DNA of 64,000 nt, taken from Henricia sp. BOLD:AAB3569 (lineage: Eukaryota > Echinodermata > Asteroidea > Spinulosida > Echinasteridae). Position numbers and translations under genes: made by a program. The stretch's first letter is position 1, and every line of letters begins with the position of its first letter. The stretch spans positions 930,001 to 994,000 of the forward strand of contig JBBELK010000402.1 in the NCBI GenBank assembly GCA_037783545.1, in the 5' to 3' direction. Below are positions 32,011 to 43,455 of the stretch, in pieces. The notes below the pieces were generated by a model. The model had not been told where the DNA came from and made no database searches. It worked only from the letters and a program-made list of their open reading frames with translations.

Positions 32011-32781
32011 CGGTGGTCTCGAATCACGGTAGTGCAGTTGTTCCTCACTGATTTTAATTATCACAGACTACCTGTTTGAACCTAAAAGTACATGTAATTG
32101 CACTTTCTCCAACAAGAATGTACTGTACCACAGCTACATGTATATTCAGCTTCAAAGTGCATGTATTAGTTTTTAGGTCCTGCATATTCGAAGTTGCAAA
32201 TACGGTATTTGTGACAACTCCACACACCCCTGACACCATTCATATGCACACGCACACTATTCACTGGTCGTCTCCATCCGACGGGACCCAGTCGCCAGAG
32301 AATGTGCTTCACAAGCGATTCCTGCAATTTTCTCCGTGATAATTCAATTCCTTGAGGTTTTTCAAGTGGCAATTAGATTAGCCCGCAAGCATCGGATCCC
32401 TTGCCACTTTTTTTCGCTTTCGCCTTCTGTTCGTCCCCATCCTGGAGAATTTGTCGTTTGAGTGAAGGGTTCCTAGGGGATCCATTCGGCCTGATTTTTG
32501 TGTTTTCTTCATTAGCACTTATTGGGATGAAGATGTAACAGTCGAGGGACACTTCACTTAGGGAGGGCTGCTATAGTGATGTGAAATTCTTAAAGAAAAG
32601 AGGTTTTCAGAAAATTCAAATTCATTTTTTTACAAACATCTGTGTTTTGTACAAGAGTTGCAATTTGAATTTTTGTGGTAAATGCAGTTATGTCAGGTCT
32701 TTTCCTACCATTGACATACCCATGTAGAATGGTTCTGATTTGTTATTTTGTTTATTTTTGAGAAAGGTGTACAGAGGGATT
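32011..32781. other. Spacer, no gene recognised
   Basis: The ORFs at 32076-32372 overlap on both strands without domain character. Confidence 0.4.
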
Positions 32782-33187
32782 AAAGGCCTGTCTGCATTAT
32801 ACTTTTTCTGGGATAACTTACTGAGACGATGGGTACTTTCCCATTTTAAGTCCAATGCGGACAGCCTAGGACGTTTTCCTCTCAGTAACTTTTCCCGAGT
32901 CCAGCGGTTACATGTACTTCTGCCCAGGAAAATTGACCAGGGAACTTTTTCCGAGACGAAAAGTCCAATGCGGACACAGCGAATCGGAAAAGTGCTCTGG
33001 AAGCGTACGTCCAGGCGTTGAAGGTCAAACTGCGAAGGAACACTGCGCATACTCTCCCACGGTCTCGGTAAAATTTTACTGTGTCAAAAAGTCCAAATGC
33101 AGATAGCAGTAAAATGTAGCCATTTTTCATTTTACCATCGTCTCGGTAAAACCTCCCAAAAAACAAGTCTAGATGCAGACACGGCTT
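32782..33187 (-). mobile_element. Multi-block element 'D', copy 3
   Basis: Reverse copy: AAGGCCTGTCTGCATTATAC at the left, CTAGATGCAGACACGGCTT at the right. Phrases GTCCAATGCGGACA (32852, 32965) and AAGTCCAAATGCAGATAGC (33090). The 120-codon and 114-codon minus ORFs are repeat shadows; a similar frame appears at 11398-11613. Confidence 0.85.
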
Positions 33188-33234
33188 AACTTTTCCTACA
33201 GCGACGTGAAACATTTTACAGTGCATGTAAAGTT

Positions 33235-33330
33235 GTATGCGGCCCTCGGCGCTGCATCCCCTCTCCCCATCCTAAGCTTTGTAGAACCGTGAAAATGTTG
33301 ACAACTTTAGACGGCCTCTTTTATCAAAGA
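33235..33330 (+). repeat. End fragment of repeat 'V' (see 52060-52495)
   Basis: CTTTGTAGAACCGTGAAAATG and TTGACAACTTTAGACGGCC match the terminal segment at 52455-52495. Confidence 0.6.
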
Positions 33331-33370
33331 GATTGTCCCAATTCCTTGTTTCATTGTTTTATTCCTAATA

Positions 33371-34221
33371 CAGTGAAACTTGTATATAGTGGCCACCCGA
33401 GGGACCGAATACGCAGGTGGCCATTATATAGAGGTTTAGCGTACACGTGCAGGAATATCCAAACATCATAAAACATACCACAGTGCTTGTCTATAGATGA
33501 AAAACTGCTAAAAGTGAAGTGTATGAAGGTTAGGTTTGCTCATTAAAAAGCTGAAAATTGTTTAGTTTTGAATAATTTGTTAAAGCTCCTCATAACATTT
33601 CCCAGAGTAGCTTGATTCATTGGGGCAATTTACTGTGTGTGGCCAGATTATCCAGGTTCAACTGCCATAGGATTGTACACACAGAAATCCAAGTGCCCTG
33701 GCCGCGATATTTTTTTCCGTACCGCTGTTTAGCGAACATTGCTTCTGATTGGTTTAACACCTATGCATATGTTGCATACTGATGTGTTTTGTCGATAACT
33801 ACCTCAACATAACCCCACACCATACCACACTCTTTCCTCAATTAATAGTAAAAAAATTTAATACGAGATTCGATAGGAGATTCGAACCTGCAATCTCTCG
33901 ATTGATAGTACTACGTCTTAACCACTAGGCTACCAAACGACTCGACAAACTCTTCAATTTTCTTTCTTATATCCTTTTATTTAATAACTCTTGGAGGCGC
34001 TATATAGAAAATATGAATATTCATTTACAATGCACCAATCAATGAAGCCCCATAGCGAATATGTGGTACGGAAAAAAATATCGCGCCCTGGCCACTGGCC
34101 GCGTTAGAGAAGAGGGGCCCTAATATCAAGTTTCACCTCCATATGTTTGTGTACAAGCAAATGTGGCCACTTTAGACAGGTGGCCTCTTTACAGAGGTGG
34201 CCCTAAGAGCAGGTTTCACTG
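33371..34221. mobile_element. TA-target element (CAGTGAAAC ends), interrupted
   Basis: Ends CAGTGAAACTTGTATATAG and inverted AGCAGGTTTCACTG, flanked by TA (33369-33370, 34222-34223), as in Tc1/mariner or pogo-type MITEs. GTGGCCAC-type words repeat inside each end. A second element sits inside it at 33704-34084; without that insert it would be about 460 bp. No transposase frame. Confidence 0.85.
33704..34084. mobile_element. 381-bp element with 9-bp target duplication, nested, carrying a tRNA-like segment
   Basis: Ends GCGATATTTTTTTCCGTACC and exact inverse GGTACGGAAAAAAATATCGC. Both sides carry GCCCTGGCC (33695-33703, 34085-34093). A 9-bp duplication suggests a Mutator-type (MULE) MITE; no transposase is present. 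On the minus strand, 33945-33862 reads TAGCCTAGTGGTTAAGACG then CAGGTTCGAATCTCC, an A-box/B-box pair with a long variable arm, so the MITE has captured or contains a tRNA-derived unit. Confidence 0.85.
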
Positions 34222-34229
34222 TAATACAA

Positions 34230-34670
34230 GTTCCTGTTATAACGAGATAATCTGCAAAGTCCCAAAGACGTCTTGTTAACGAGGTTCAACTTCCTAGATA
34301 TTTATAATCCAGCAACCAACTCGGTACTTTAAGCCGGTGTCTTGCGTCATCCATCTAGTTTTCTGTCGTGCTTCTCAGAAAGCTGTATCTGACGTACACG
34401 TAGTGTTCATCAGTGGGGGTGTTTTCTGTTTGCATTGTGACGTAAGGGTTGTAGTCGTTTCCATCATAAATCCAGTTGGAGTGTATCAAAAGAACATCAA
34501 TATTCAAACTCTTGCCCTGGAACAGGCTGTTCAGCAATAACTATGAGTTATTTCACACGTTTTATGAAATTTGTGTGTTGAGCACTAGCTGTCTAGCATA
34601 ATGTGGGTCTTTTTTTAACGATCAAGATTCATGCAAATGCTTGTTATAAATGCTTCTATCTTTTCTCAAA
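34230..34670. other. Spacer, nothing recognised
   Basis: Single-copy sequence without supported features. Confidence 0.4.
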
Positions 34671-35127
34671 ATAAACTCCTCAAAAAACGTTCGGAAAGTC
34701 AAGTTTGACTGCCGATTTCTCTCTTGTTACTAAATCATTTCCCTTGAATTTGGTATCATTGGAAAGCCCTGTTATTCTTCTTTACAGTCATGTGTCATTT
34801 GTTATGATTAATCAATTGGGGGATGTGCAGTATAGCGGAATACAGGGGTGGGTTTAAAGTGAAATGTCACAAAATTCACTGCTATTGTCATGCAGTGCAT
34901 TCCCCTTTTGCTTGGGGATGGGAATGTGTCAATACACTTTTTGACAATAGCAATGCATTTTGTGACATTTCACTTTACACCCGCCCCGTATTCAGCTGTG
35001 CTGCACATCCCCCAATTGCTTAATCATAACAAATGAAACATCATTGTAAAGAGGAATAACATGGCTTTCCAATGATACAAAATTCAAGGAAAATTACTTA
35101 GTAACAACTTTTTTTGAGGAGTTTATT
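34671..35127. mobile_element. Foldback MITE, 457 bp, ATAAACTCCTCAAAAAA ends
   Basis: Nearly the whole element is one inverted repeat. TAAACTCCTCAAAAAACG is mirrored by TTTTTTTGAGGAGTTTA, CATTGGAAAGCC by GGCTTTCCAATG, GGGGGATGTGCAG by CTGCACATCCCCC, and AAGTGAAATGTCACAAAAT by ATTTTGTGACATTTCACTT around a short loop near 34915. It would fold into a roughly 200-bp hairpin. Confidence 0.85.
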
Positions 35128-35854
35128 AGTAACAATTGTGACTTGAATTATGGTAAGTACAGTGACTTGTATAGTGGACTTAACTGATATGTAGGTACAT
35201 GTACTCAACTATAACAACCCTTTGGCAACATTTTTGCTATGGTGGCCATCTTAGTGTGCAATTTGATTGCCCCTGTGCATCTGACACGAGTATAGGTTCT
35301 TTGTTCCCATTGTCACATCATTTAAATAAGAAAACATGCATGCCCACCAAAATTGCCCCATTTGTGCAAAGGGTTTATGCTCCATCAAAAGTCTTACATT
35401 TAAGTAGTACATGTATGACACATTTTCTTTCATTTTATGGTGGCCGGAGAAGGGGGTCGCGGGTTTGGGTGGTTGGGGTCCTCTATTGGCTACATGTAGA
35501 ACACTGCACATATTAATTTTCCCCTTATATATCCCATGGCTACATCTGAGGCACACCTGTACACTTCTATGCCGATCAGGTTGCGATAATTTTTACCAAA
35601 TCAAACACAGCTGTGTTTTATCAGTTCCACCATGGTTTCTTAACCTATTTTATGAAAGTTCAGCCACACAATCAAAATATTTAATATTCATATGCCTGTG
35701 TCCTTGAGATAAAAGTGTAATGCATGTTGGTGTAATGAAGTGTAATGTGGGTTAATGCGAAAAGACTAGAGCTAAAATGTGTTAATTTTACAGGAATGAC
35801 AAAAAATAAATGAAGCTTAACAGCAAGCACAAAGTGCATGTAGCCGGAGTGAAG
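35128..35854. other. Spacer, no gene recognised
   Basis: ORFs of 98-105 codons overlap on both strands at 35199-35707 with no domain character. Confidence 0.4.
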
Positions 35855-36700
35855 CACCCTGTTTACACTTGATCCCGAGCTTGGGGTCGAACACCGAGCT
35901 CGGGATCAGCCCCGGATCACAAACTTAGTGTAAACGCTCTCGGGACCAAATTGGCCCCGGATCAGACCCCAAGATTTTGGTCTTGCGATGGTGGAGGGTT
36001 CGATCCTGAACTCGGGATTAGTTTGCGGTTAGATAGGCAATTAATCTTTGCTGCATCTGCTCCACAGCCGTAGCTGGGGAAAAGCCCGTGAAACTCGTGT
36101 GGCCTTGTACACTGTACATGCACAACCCATGCACACAGGTGTGAATCCACATACAATCGCGGACGTCCCTTTGTTCCTCTTTTGTTTAGACCTAGTCTAT
36201 TTTTCCTTACTCTCGTTGGTTTTGTACAGGAGCGAATCGCGGACGTTCGCTTGCCAATCGCCGTTAACCCCGAGATTGGTGGGTTAACCCACCTCCCGAG
36301 CAGGGCTAGAAATTACCCGGGTTAAGTGGCATTTTTGGCCAGATAACCCGGGTAATTCGTAACCCCGAGATTTGCCGTGGGAAACGAACCCTTAACCCGG
36401 GTAATCTCGGGGTTAAATTTGTCTGTTACCCAGGTTATCTCGGGAATAAAGTGCCGTGGGAAAAGGCCTTTTGTTAGACCTCCCTAAAACGTCCACGATT
36501 GTTTGGGAGAACAAGCGCACACATTTATCAGTACATACACACATAGAGCATGACCTTTGACTGCAACTTCTCGCACCGCGCTCGAGTTCAACTGCACAAT
36601 GTAAACGCGGTACTCAGGATCATCGCGGTTAACAGTGACGCATTCTTACATCAGGGGATCAATCTTGATCCCGAGCACGGGACCAGTGTAAACACGGTGA
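35855..36700 (+). mobile_element. Multi-block palindromic element 'E', copy 1, interrupted
   Basis: Ends CACCCTGTTTACACTTGATC and GACCAGTGTAAACACGGTG. Internal GTGTAAACGC at about 35931 and GTAAACGCGG at 36601. Blocks are palindromic around GATCCCGAGCTCGGGATC-like words. Its terminal phrase CACC(G)TGTTTACACT is shared with family C although the blocks differ. An insertion occupies 36138-36516; the uninterrupted copy is 45424-45887. Confidence 0.85.
36138..36516. mobile_element. Insertion in E with GCACACA duplication; contains F-type TAACCCGGG blocks
   Basis: 379 bp absent from the other E copy; GCACACA lies on both sides (36131-36137, 36517-36523). Inner ends ACAATCGCGGACGT and inverted ACGTCCACGATTGT are terminal-repeat-like. 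The centre (36290-36470) is a series of TTAACCCGGGTAA/ACCCCGAGAT palindromes with GCCGTGGGAAA as a recurring separator. A relative of the centre is at 42385-42535. Confidence 0.75.
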
Positions 36701-36828
36701 AATTTGAAAGCCGAGTTTTATTGTCTGCAAATCACGTTCAGTTGGCAATTTCTCCCATAAGGTACTATTTTACATGGGGGAAAATCATGTCGTGTCTAAT
36801 TACCATTTAACAAAATTTTTGAGTCACC

Positions 36829-36852
36829 GCAAATGATGTATTGGGGTTTTAA
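36829..36852 (-). mobile_element. TTAA-family 'Q' end fragment
   Basis: GCAAATGATGTATTGGGGTTTTAA, the inverse of the end at 18714-18750; its TTAA is shared with the adjacent P element. Confidence 0.4.
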
Positions 36853-36985
36853 AGGCAGAGGCTCGTCAGCAATGCGCGCGTGCCAAATTCGTGCCACGAA
36901 ATACACAGCTCCATGCCTTTGCTATGGAGCTGCGTATTTGGTGGCACGAAATTGACGTGCGCGCATTGCTGACAAGCCTGTGCCT
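36853..36985. mobile_element. TTAA-family hairpin MITE 'P', copy 1
   Basis: 133-bp near-perfect hairpin: AGGCAGAGGCTCGTCAGCAA ... TTGCTGACAAGCCTGTGCCT between TTAA at 36849-36852 and 36986-36989. Stem words GCCAAATTCGTGCCACGAAA and CAGCTCCATG. The loop is around CCTTTGCTATGG. Confidence 0.9.
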
Positions 36986-36989
36986 TTAA

Positions 36990-37501
36990 AGCAAGTGAAT
37001 AATATGTACATGTATTTGCCCTGCGAAATAAATAAAAAAAGTAAGACCAAGGCTATAGTTGATACGGGATGTTGGCTTCTCTGGTTAATGAAACATGCAG
37101 ATTGTCGCCGCTCTGCCTGGTTTGAAAGCTTGTCAGTCAATCCATCCCCTTTCCAATGTCGAGGTGTTTTTAGCACAGAGGACTGACCCTATTAGAACAC
37201 GCTGGCTTGACTAAGTGTCAAATGGGACCACTCATTGTTGGGTATACTAAGTTCGTGTCGTAGATTCAGCGTTCATGGCCACAATTTGAGCGCTCATATG
37301 GCCACAATTTGAGCGCTCTTAATCTGTCAAGTTGGAGTTTATCAAGTGTACTTCGCACTGACCAGGTTAATGCAACTACAACTGTACTTGTAGGGTAGAT
37401 TTTGCGCATAATGCGCGCCTCTTTGAGAAAAAGCGAAAAGCGGTGTATCTAGAGGGAAGTTGGAGTGAAACAACACTGGAATCATGAAAAATACTTTCCG
37501 T
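36990..37501. other. Spacer, no gene recognised
   Basis: No supported feature. Confidence 0.4.
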
Positions 37502-37938
37502 CCTGGGCTGCTTTCGAGCGCTTGTCCCTGGTGCTCCCAGGCGTTGGGAACGTTGCGTCACACACATGCGTAGATGCGATAGCGCTCAAAAGTGTTATCG
37601 GGATCCCTGGTGCAACACGGTCATTAGAAATTACATCCCCGCTACTAACATCTTGGTTTTCCACAAAACAAATCACAGATATCTGATGAAAATAAATCAT
37701 GAAAATATTTACAACATTTGGTTTCGATGTGGAAGCTTGAACATTCAAAATATCAACCCAAATTTCCAGAATCATTCTACGACGCACCAGTCATGCGTGA
37801 GTACGCGCAACTGCGCATGTCTCCCAGTTGTCCCGACGACTCGGAGGTCGGGAGCAGTTGGTACCACCATCTGGTGCACCAACGCGCTTTCGGGCGAGCA
37901 CCAGGGATCCCTGGTGCCGCGCTCGAAAGCAGCCCAAG
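37502..37938. mobile_element. MITE 'U', CTGGGCTGCTTTCGAGCGC ends
   Basis: Left CTGGGCTGCTTTCGAGCGC, right inverted GCGCTCGAAAGCAGCCCAAG. Inside the right end lies the palindrome CACCAGGGATCCCTGGTG, with half of it at 37600. ORFs on both strands (up to 145 codons) run through it and are not trusted. Confidence 0.75.
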
Positions 37939-37994
37939 TTGATTATTTGTTTTTAAGTGCTTGTTTAACTCAAATTCCCTCCACGCTGGTTTAC

Positions 37995-38355
37995 TCAAAG
38001 TGATGCGCCTCACATTTACGCGCAAAAAGGCCGTCTGCACAAAACCCATATGTTGTATGCGATGTTCCGGGTGAATTTTCGGTTTCAAGGCCGGGCAATT
38101 CGCTGTTCAAAGGTAAGAAAGCGAATGTTTATGAATATATGACATCTCTGTATCACTGATCTTTTACGTGCGTGCTACGGTAACTGTCGACCCTGAAACA
38201 TGAATACCTTTGCGTTTTCTCCAATGAATCTGTGCTTTCCGTTGAAAGTCCCATTGGTTTGTGTAGTGTGTGTGGACATTTTGACGATAGCGTTTGAGGC
38301 ATAGCAACAATATCCAAGGGGGCGGGGTTAATTGGGCAGATTCGGAACTATGCAT
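37995..38355 (-). mobile_element. Element 'T', truncated copy
   Basis: Reverse complement of most of 44846-45286: GGGTGAATTTTCGGTTTCAA, AACTGTCGACCCTGAAAC, TTCTCCAATGAATCTGTGC, GGCGGGGTTAATTGGGC, CGGAACTATGCAT. The far end is missing next to MITE U. Confidence 0.75.
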
Positions 38356-39037
38356 TTTGTCTGAAATTTTGTGCATTCATACCAAAATTGATTAGAAAAT
38401 TCCTTGCCAGTGTACAATGTGTATATTACAATTGGCAACCTCTAGTGGTTATTAAGATTAAGATCGAGAAAGGCGATCGTTCTCCTGTGGGAGTACAGGA
38501 AGTCTCCACCGCCCCCACACATGCATCTTAAGGGAGACTTAAAGATTTTGGTCACGATGGCACATCTTGTTTCAACATACATCTCAGTGCTAAGACACAC
38601 AGATATATGTACACCTTTTTCATTCAGAACATCTTAATCGTCTGGCAGGTGCTGAATTTTCCTTGGAACGTAAATTTAATCAATACCGAGCCCCAAATAA
38701 TATTTCAGTTAAATAAACATTTCAGAATTTCTTTTGTAATTAAGTTGACATTGAAATATTCACATAACAGCTTCATTGTACATGACTGCATAAAGCTGAA
38801 AATTCACACTCGGATTCATCATGACAAGTTAGATTGTCCGTCGGGCATGATTATTAGGCACTTTTTTCATTGTCACATTTGAGATACCTGCTCACAAACA
38901 TGTCTGCTGCTGTAAAGGCTATGTATGTAAATTCCTTAATAAATTTTTCAGCAAAAGACGTCTCTATCCGGTCCTTAGTGAAAACGAAGAATAATTACTG
39001 CTGTTCATTAGAGCTTAGTGAGTGAACGGTGTAATAC
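38356..39037. other. Spacer, no gene recognised
   Basis: AT-rich single-copy sequence. No supported feature. Confidence 0.4.
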
Positions 39038-39404
39038 TTGGCCAATAGATACTCTTACCCAAACGTATCAATATTCTGATGAGTACTCGTCGATGTGATG
39101 TCTACTCTCGAAGAAATTTTGTGACAAAAATGTTGACACCGGAGCGCTAAATTCGACTGGAGATAAAGCCACCAGCTGTTTCAAAAATGATTACATCGTA
39201 TTTCCTGTATTTGGCGCGGCGCTATTGTGTGACCAGTCCCACGTGACTTCATGCTCGGTCATTCCATTTTCGTTCCTTGGGTAAACTGCCAAATTTTAAG
39301 CTCGATGGCAATTTGTTTTGTCAGAAGATTTCTCCAAATGTAGACATCAGATCGACGAGTACTTTTCGGAATATCGATATGTTTGGGTAAGATCTATTGA
39401 CCAA
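39038..39404. mobile_element. Inverted-repeat element 'X'
   Basis: The left arm TTGGCCAATAGATACTCTTA ... TACTCGTCGATGTGATGTCT is mirrored by the right arm AGACATCAGATCGACGAGTA ... TAAGATCTATTGACCAA over about 65 bp. The right arm mimics an exon with good splice sites (see rejected items). Confidence 0.75.
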
Positions 39405-39563
39405 AAGTCAGGCCCATTGCACAAACTTAATTTTTCGAAATTTCCACAGGTTTTTCTTAATACCATCGCTAGTCATAGCGGTACCACTGGTACCCGAAGC
39501 CCTGTTCACGGGTCTATGTATTTACCCAATGGGCAGGTGGACGTGAAAACCATTACATGTGCA

Positions 39564-40190
39564 TGTACACTCGACCAAAAAAGTTCTGTCACCAGTAAGA
39601 CCTTTATAGATATTTATTATTAAATTGGATGTAATGTAGGAAAATAATATATCAAATTTTAGCTGAACATATCCCTCAAAGGAATAGAGCCGAAGAGAGA
39701 TCATGATGGCAAGCTTCACTGAACAGGAATGCAACAAAGGAGTGTGGGTCAGAATGAAAAACACAAAAAAAACAACGATTTTAACTTTATTGCACTCAAG
39801 CAAGGGGAGTTACAGTTCAGTATTTTGCTTCCACCATACCTAATGCAATGGCAAGATTCAGATTGGACAATTTAACCATTTTGAATTGGATGTTTTTGAC
39901 AAGACATTGATAAATCCAAACTCACTTAAAAATTTCCTAATTGTCTACACACAAATTGCCCAAATCACAAGTTGCATTGTTCTTTGGTGTTTTCATTCTG
40001 ACCCCACACTCCTTTGTTGCATTCCTGTTCAGTGAAGCTTGCCATCATGATCTCTCTTGAGTTCTATTCCTTTGAGGGATATGTTCAGCTAAAATTTGAT
40101 ATATTATTTTCCTACATTAAATCCAATTTAATAATAAATATCTATAAATGTCTTACTTGTGACAGAACTTTTTTGGTCGAGTGTACATTG
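39564..40190. mobile_element. Foldback element with ~205-bp arms
   Basis: Arms 39564-39772 and 39985-40190 are reverse complements with few mismatches: TGTACACTCGACCAAAAAAG at one end, inverted at the other. The inner edge is GGAGTGTGGGTCAGAATG / CATTCTGACCCCACACTCC. The loop of about 210 bp is not recognised. Matching ORFs on opposite strands (39522-39803 minus, 40014-40205 plus) are the same arm read twice. Confidence 0.88.
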
Positions 40191-40664
40191 TTTCCGTTGT
40201 CTTAGTCCAGTTGTAGCAACTAAGTACATTTTGTGCATGAAGACCTCTTTAAGCATGTCGACTAATCAGGAGGATCCAGTGTACATGTACATACCAGTCA
40301 GTAATTGCATATATTGAACCAGTCTACCGTGCGCAATACGGACGCCACTACCAGATTGACGAGTAGACAAATTCATTACTCCTCTCTCGCATTGCAATTT
40401 ATTACGCCAAAAAGTCAATTCCCATAAATCTTGCCTTGGCCTATATATATATCATTTAAGTGCATCATCCATCACATTCGGTGCCCTTTTTACTTTTCTG
40501 ACATAAAGAGAGTTTGTTAAATTTAATAAAGGCTTTTTGTTTTCGGAAGCTTACATTTGAAAAGCAAGTGGCAGAGTGGTTGGTTTTGGTTTGAAGTAGT
40601 TTTGTTTGTAGAGAAGAGCAGTTGCTTTTATCGTCTCTCGAAACAGAAGTAACCTAAAGTAACT
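40191..40664. other. Spacer, nothing recognised
   Basis: No supported feature. Confidence 0.4.
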
Positions 40665-40668
40665 TTAA

Positions 40669-41128
40669 AGGCAGAACACATGATTGGTAAACCGTTGCAA
40701 ATGGTTTTATCTCCCTGTGTGATTGAAGATATGCATGATTAAAACCAACGTGAGTAAAAGTCAGTTCCGTACTTTGTCTAACCTTTGAGAAAACAGTCAA
40801 AAAATGCTTTACAGTCACTTCGCCCTGAACCACGGCCTATGCACGAAGTTGTTTTGGGCGAAGTGGCATTTGGGCGAGGTAGTGTTTGGACGAAGTGGTT
40901 TTGGGGCGAAATGGCCTTCAGGGCGAAGTGCTTCAGGGCGAAGTGGTCCAGGGCGAAATGAATTTACGTCTCGCGACACGAAAAATAATTGTTTTGCTTA
41001 TTTCTCAAAGACGATAGCATTTAAACCATTTAAAGGAAAGTTTTCTACCGTCATCGTGTTTATATTGTGTAAGTTACATGTATGTGTAAATTTCTGATTC
41101 CTCAAGATATCAATCATGCATTCTACCT
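40669..41128 (-). mobile_element. TTAA-family MITE 'A', copy 5
   Basis: 460 bp between TTAA at 40665-40668 and 41129-41132: AGGCAGAACACATGATTGGT ... CAATCATGCATTCTACCT. Orientation as copy 2; fewer TTCGCCC phrases. Confidence 0.88.
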
Positions 41129-41132
41129 TTAA

Positions 41133-42384
41133 CATCATCTCGGTAGAATCTGATTGGGAAAGTTCACTACGGGACGGCTTTAAACCACTGCAAAATCTGA
41201 TTGTAAATTCATTGATCACTTCAGGGGGCCTTCAAGCCGAAGGTACAAAGTGGTCATAGAAAATGGCTATCTCATTCCGTTGCATAAATTTGGCATCAGT
41301 CATGGGGAGCAATCTACTTAACCCAGGCTTCTAGAAAAATTGTTCTGTTGATACCTATAGCTGTTGCCTCCGACTGTGAACATTTAGAGCCACGCTGATG
41401 GAAGTATGTATTCCCTTCTTCCGGGTTTCCCTTCATTCCCTGTCGGATGTGACGATAGACTGCCGTTTCTTAGTTTAATAGATGCCGTCGCAGTCGTGCA
41501 CTTGTCAGACCTCGTCCATGCCTCCAGCTATTATATGCCTACATATTCATGAATGTGCCGATAATGGCTTTTTAACTTGTAATTGAAGCTGGCACTACAG
41601 GAAATGAGTCCAGGCTCCATCCCTCTCCAGGCCAATTTTCTTTTTCCTCGTTTCTCAAACTTTTTTTTCCTTCGTAGAAATGAAACTTGCTGTGAAGCAG
41701 CATCCCTTTTATTACTAGGAGGCTTTAAGTCTGTGACTGTCGGGCGATATTATCAGCCTCGGGCGATATTTTTGACTAAAACTGTTACCTACTGTGCGTT
41801 GAGTTACTGTAATACGATCAAGAAATACGTGTACGTGTACTCTTCTGCAATGAAATCTAGCATTGGGACAAAAATCCTAATATCCAGATTCTTGAAAGCC
41901 GACTATTTGATCTTCAGATTATGCAATTCTTAACTTGTGCTTACAAGTGTCAAACCATCAAATACATGTTACACGCTCAGCAAAAAGGGCCTTTAATAAC
42001 GTCATTGGTTCGTGTGCGTAAATGTACATTTTGTACTTAGCACGTTCTGTATGCATGGCAATACGTGTGTGGCATGTGTTCGTTCATGAGTGTTTACAAT
42101 ACGCAGAATTCAACTACATATAGTACATAGTGTTGCGCACCTTCATTCGATTTGGCATTACTTTTTACGTATACGTGCAAATTTTTGCTCTCCCAATTTA
42201 TTAAAGCATGGCTTCTCAAGCACCGTATATCTCAATTCATAACGAAAAGAAGAAATAGAGCTCCTGGTCGACAGACAAGTTCAGTAACAACTCGATGTGA
42301 CTACTTGAAAATCGGAATAAGTTCGGAATAAGATTTCCGTTCCTCCAGTCCCTGTATACGGATATGCCCGCGTCTAGTAGGAAA
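41133..42384. other. Spacer, no gene recognised
   Basis: The 116-codon ORF at 41583-41933 has no recognised domain or splice context. Confidence 0.35.
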
Positions 42385-42535
42385 CCGCACTGCGCTAACC
42401 CGGGGCAAGCTCGCCCCAGGTTTTGCAAAACTCCGGGTTAACAAAACAAATGGGAACATAACTCGGGGTTAACGAACCCCGGGGTAAGAAAAGCTTAACC
42501 CGGGGCGGAACATCTCCGGGTTAAGCAGTTTGTAG
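42385..42535. mobile_element. F-type palindromic blocks (TAACCCGGGG)
   Basis: GCTAACCCGGGGCAAGCTCG, GGGGTTAACGAACCCCGGGG and GCTTAACCCGGGGCGGAAC alternate with CTCCGGGTTAA, giving stacked palindromes like the centre of 36138-36516. Confidence 0.55.
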
Positions 42536-42539
42536 TCGG

Positions 42540-43447
42540 AAAGGAGTACAAATTTTGTTACATGTAATTCAGACCCGTTTTAGGGCCCACCTTAAATCAG
42601 GCACTGCTCCAAAAAATGCAGTTAAGAGGACGAGCTTATAACGCCTCGACAAACATTTTCATTCTGTCCCATTTAGGCTCCGGATTCACAAAGCACTTTA
42701 CTTAACACCACCTCCAAAGTGTATTACAGTTATGTGAAGGCTTGCAAGTCCCACGGGATTGTACAGGTCTAGACTGCGGGTATTACATTCCAATCTTTGC
42801 ACCTGCTTTAGAAACGGTGTTGATTTTACGATTGTGTGCGTGACTCGGCGAGACATAGCGGAGTGATTGAAGAGTTTCGGTTGCAGCCCCGAAGCTCTCT
42901 GAACTTGCGGAGTAATTAAGGTGTCCCTTCCTCCCTGTTGCTTTTGCTAAGAGCGGCCTCCTCTTCACCTGTCTGAGAGGGAAGAGGGGGTAAGGTTTCC
43001 AATTTGGTGTAGTAGTTACTGATGGGACGGGGCAGTCCATCGCATTCGGCATCATGTTGCCCCCCTGATTTGCTTTTCTCCAATTTGGTTCTTGTTTTTG
43101 AATGATTAGGTATCGTGAATAAACGCGCGGAGTGTAGATTTCTGGGGGCTACATGTATATGCAGCATGTGCTTAATGTATTGGAATGCAAGTGATGAGCT
43201 GCTGTGTTTGTTTGCGGTCAGTGGATGCTTTGAAATATTCTGTGTCTGTGAAGCTGACAATGAAACTGTTTGACTGGAGAGCTCCTTGCCTGCTGCTTGT
43301 TTCAGTGTGTGGGAGTTTTTATTGAGAGCAGTGGCCTCTATGGCTTCAACTTAATCTATTGCATCAGATGAATTCTGAAATGTACATCACCACAAGAACA
43401 TCAGTCGGCGTAGAAAGATCTTGAGAGAGATCATGTGAAGGTACGGG
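42540..43447. other. Spacer with overlapping minus ORFs
   Basis: Minus ORFs of 90 and 114 codons (42783-43055, 42916-43260) lie in a slightly GC-richer stretch, but no domain is recognised and they overlap in different frames. A conserved non-coding or first-exon region is possible. Confidence 0.3.
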
Positions 43448-43455
43448 GTTTAAAG

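Noticed and set aside
32688..33226. Overlapping ORFs of 93-120 codons
   Set aside because: They lie within element D; equivalent frames appear in other D copies.
39325..39386. 62-nt segment with good acceptor (TTTTGTCAG) and donor (GTAAGA), open in two frames
   Set aside because: It is the right arm of inverted-repeat element X; the reverse complement occurs at about 39060-39115. The splice-like words are part of the repeat.
39522..40205. Two similar ORFs (93 and 63 codons) on opposite strands suggesting a gene pair
   Set aside because: They are the two arms of one foldback element read on opposite strands.
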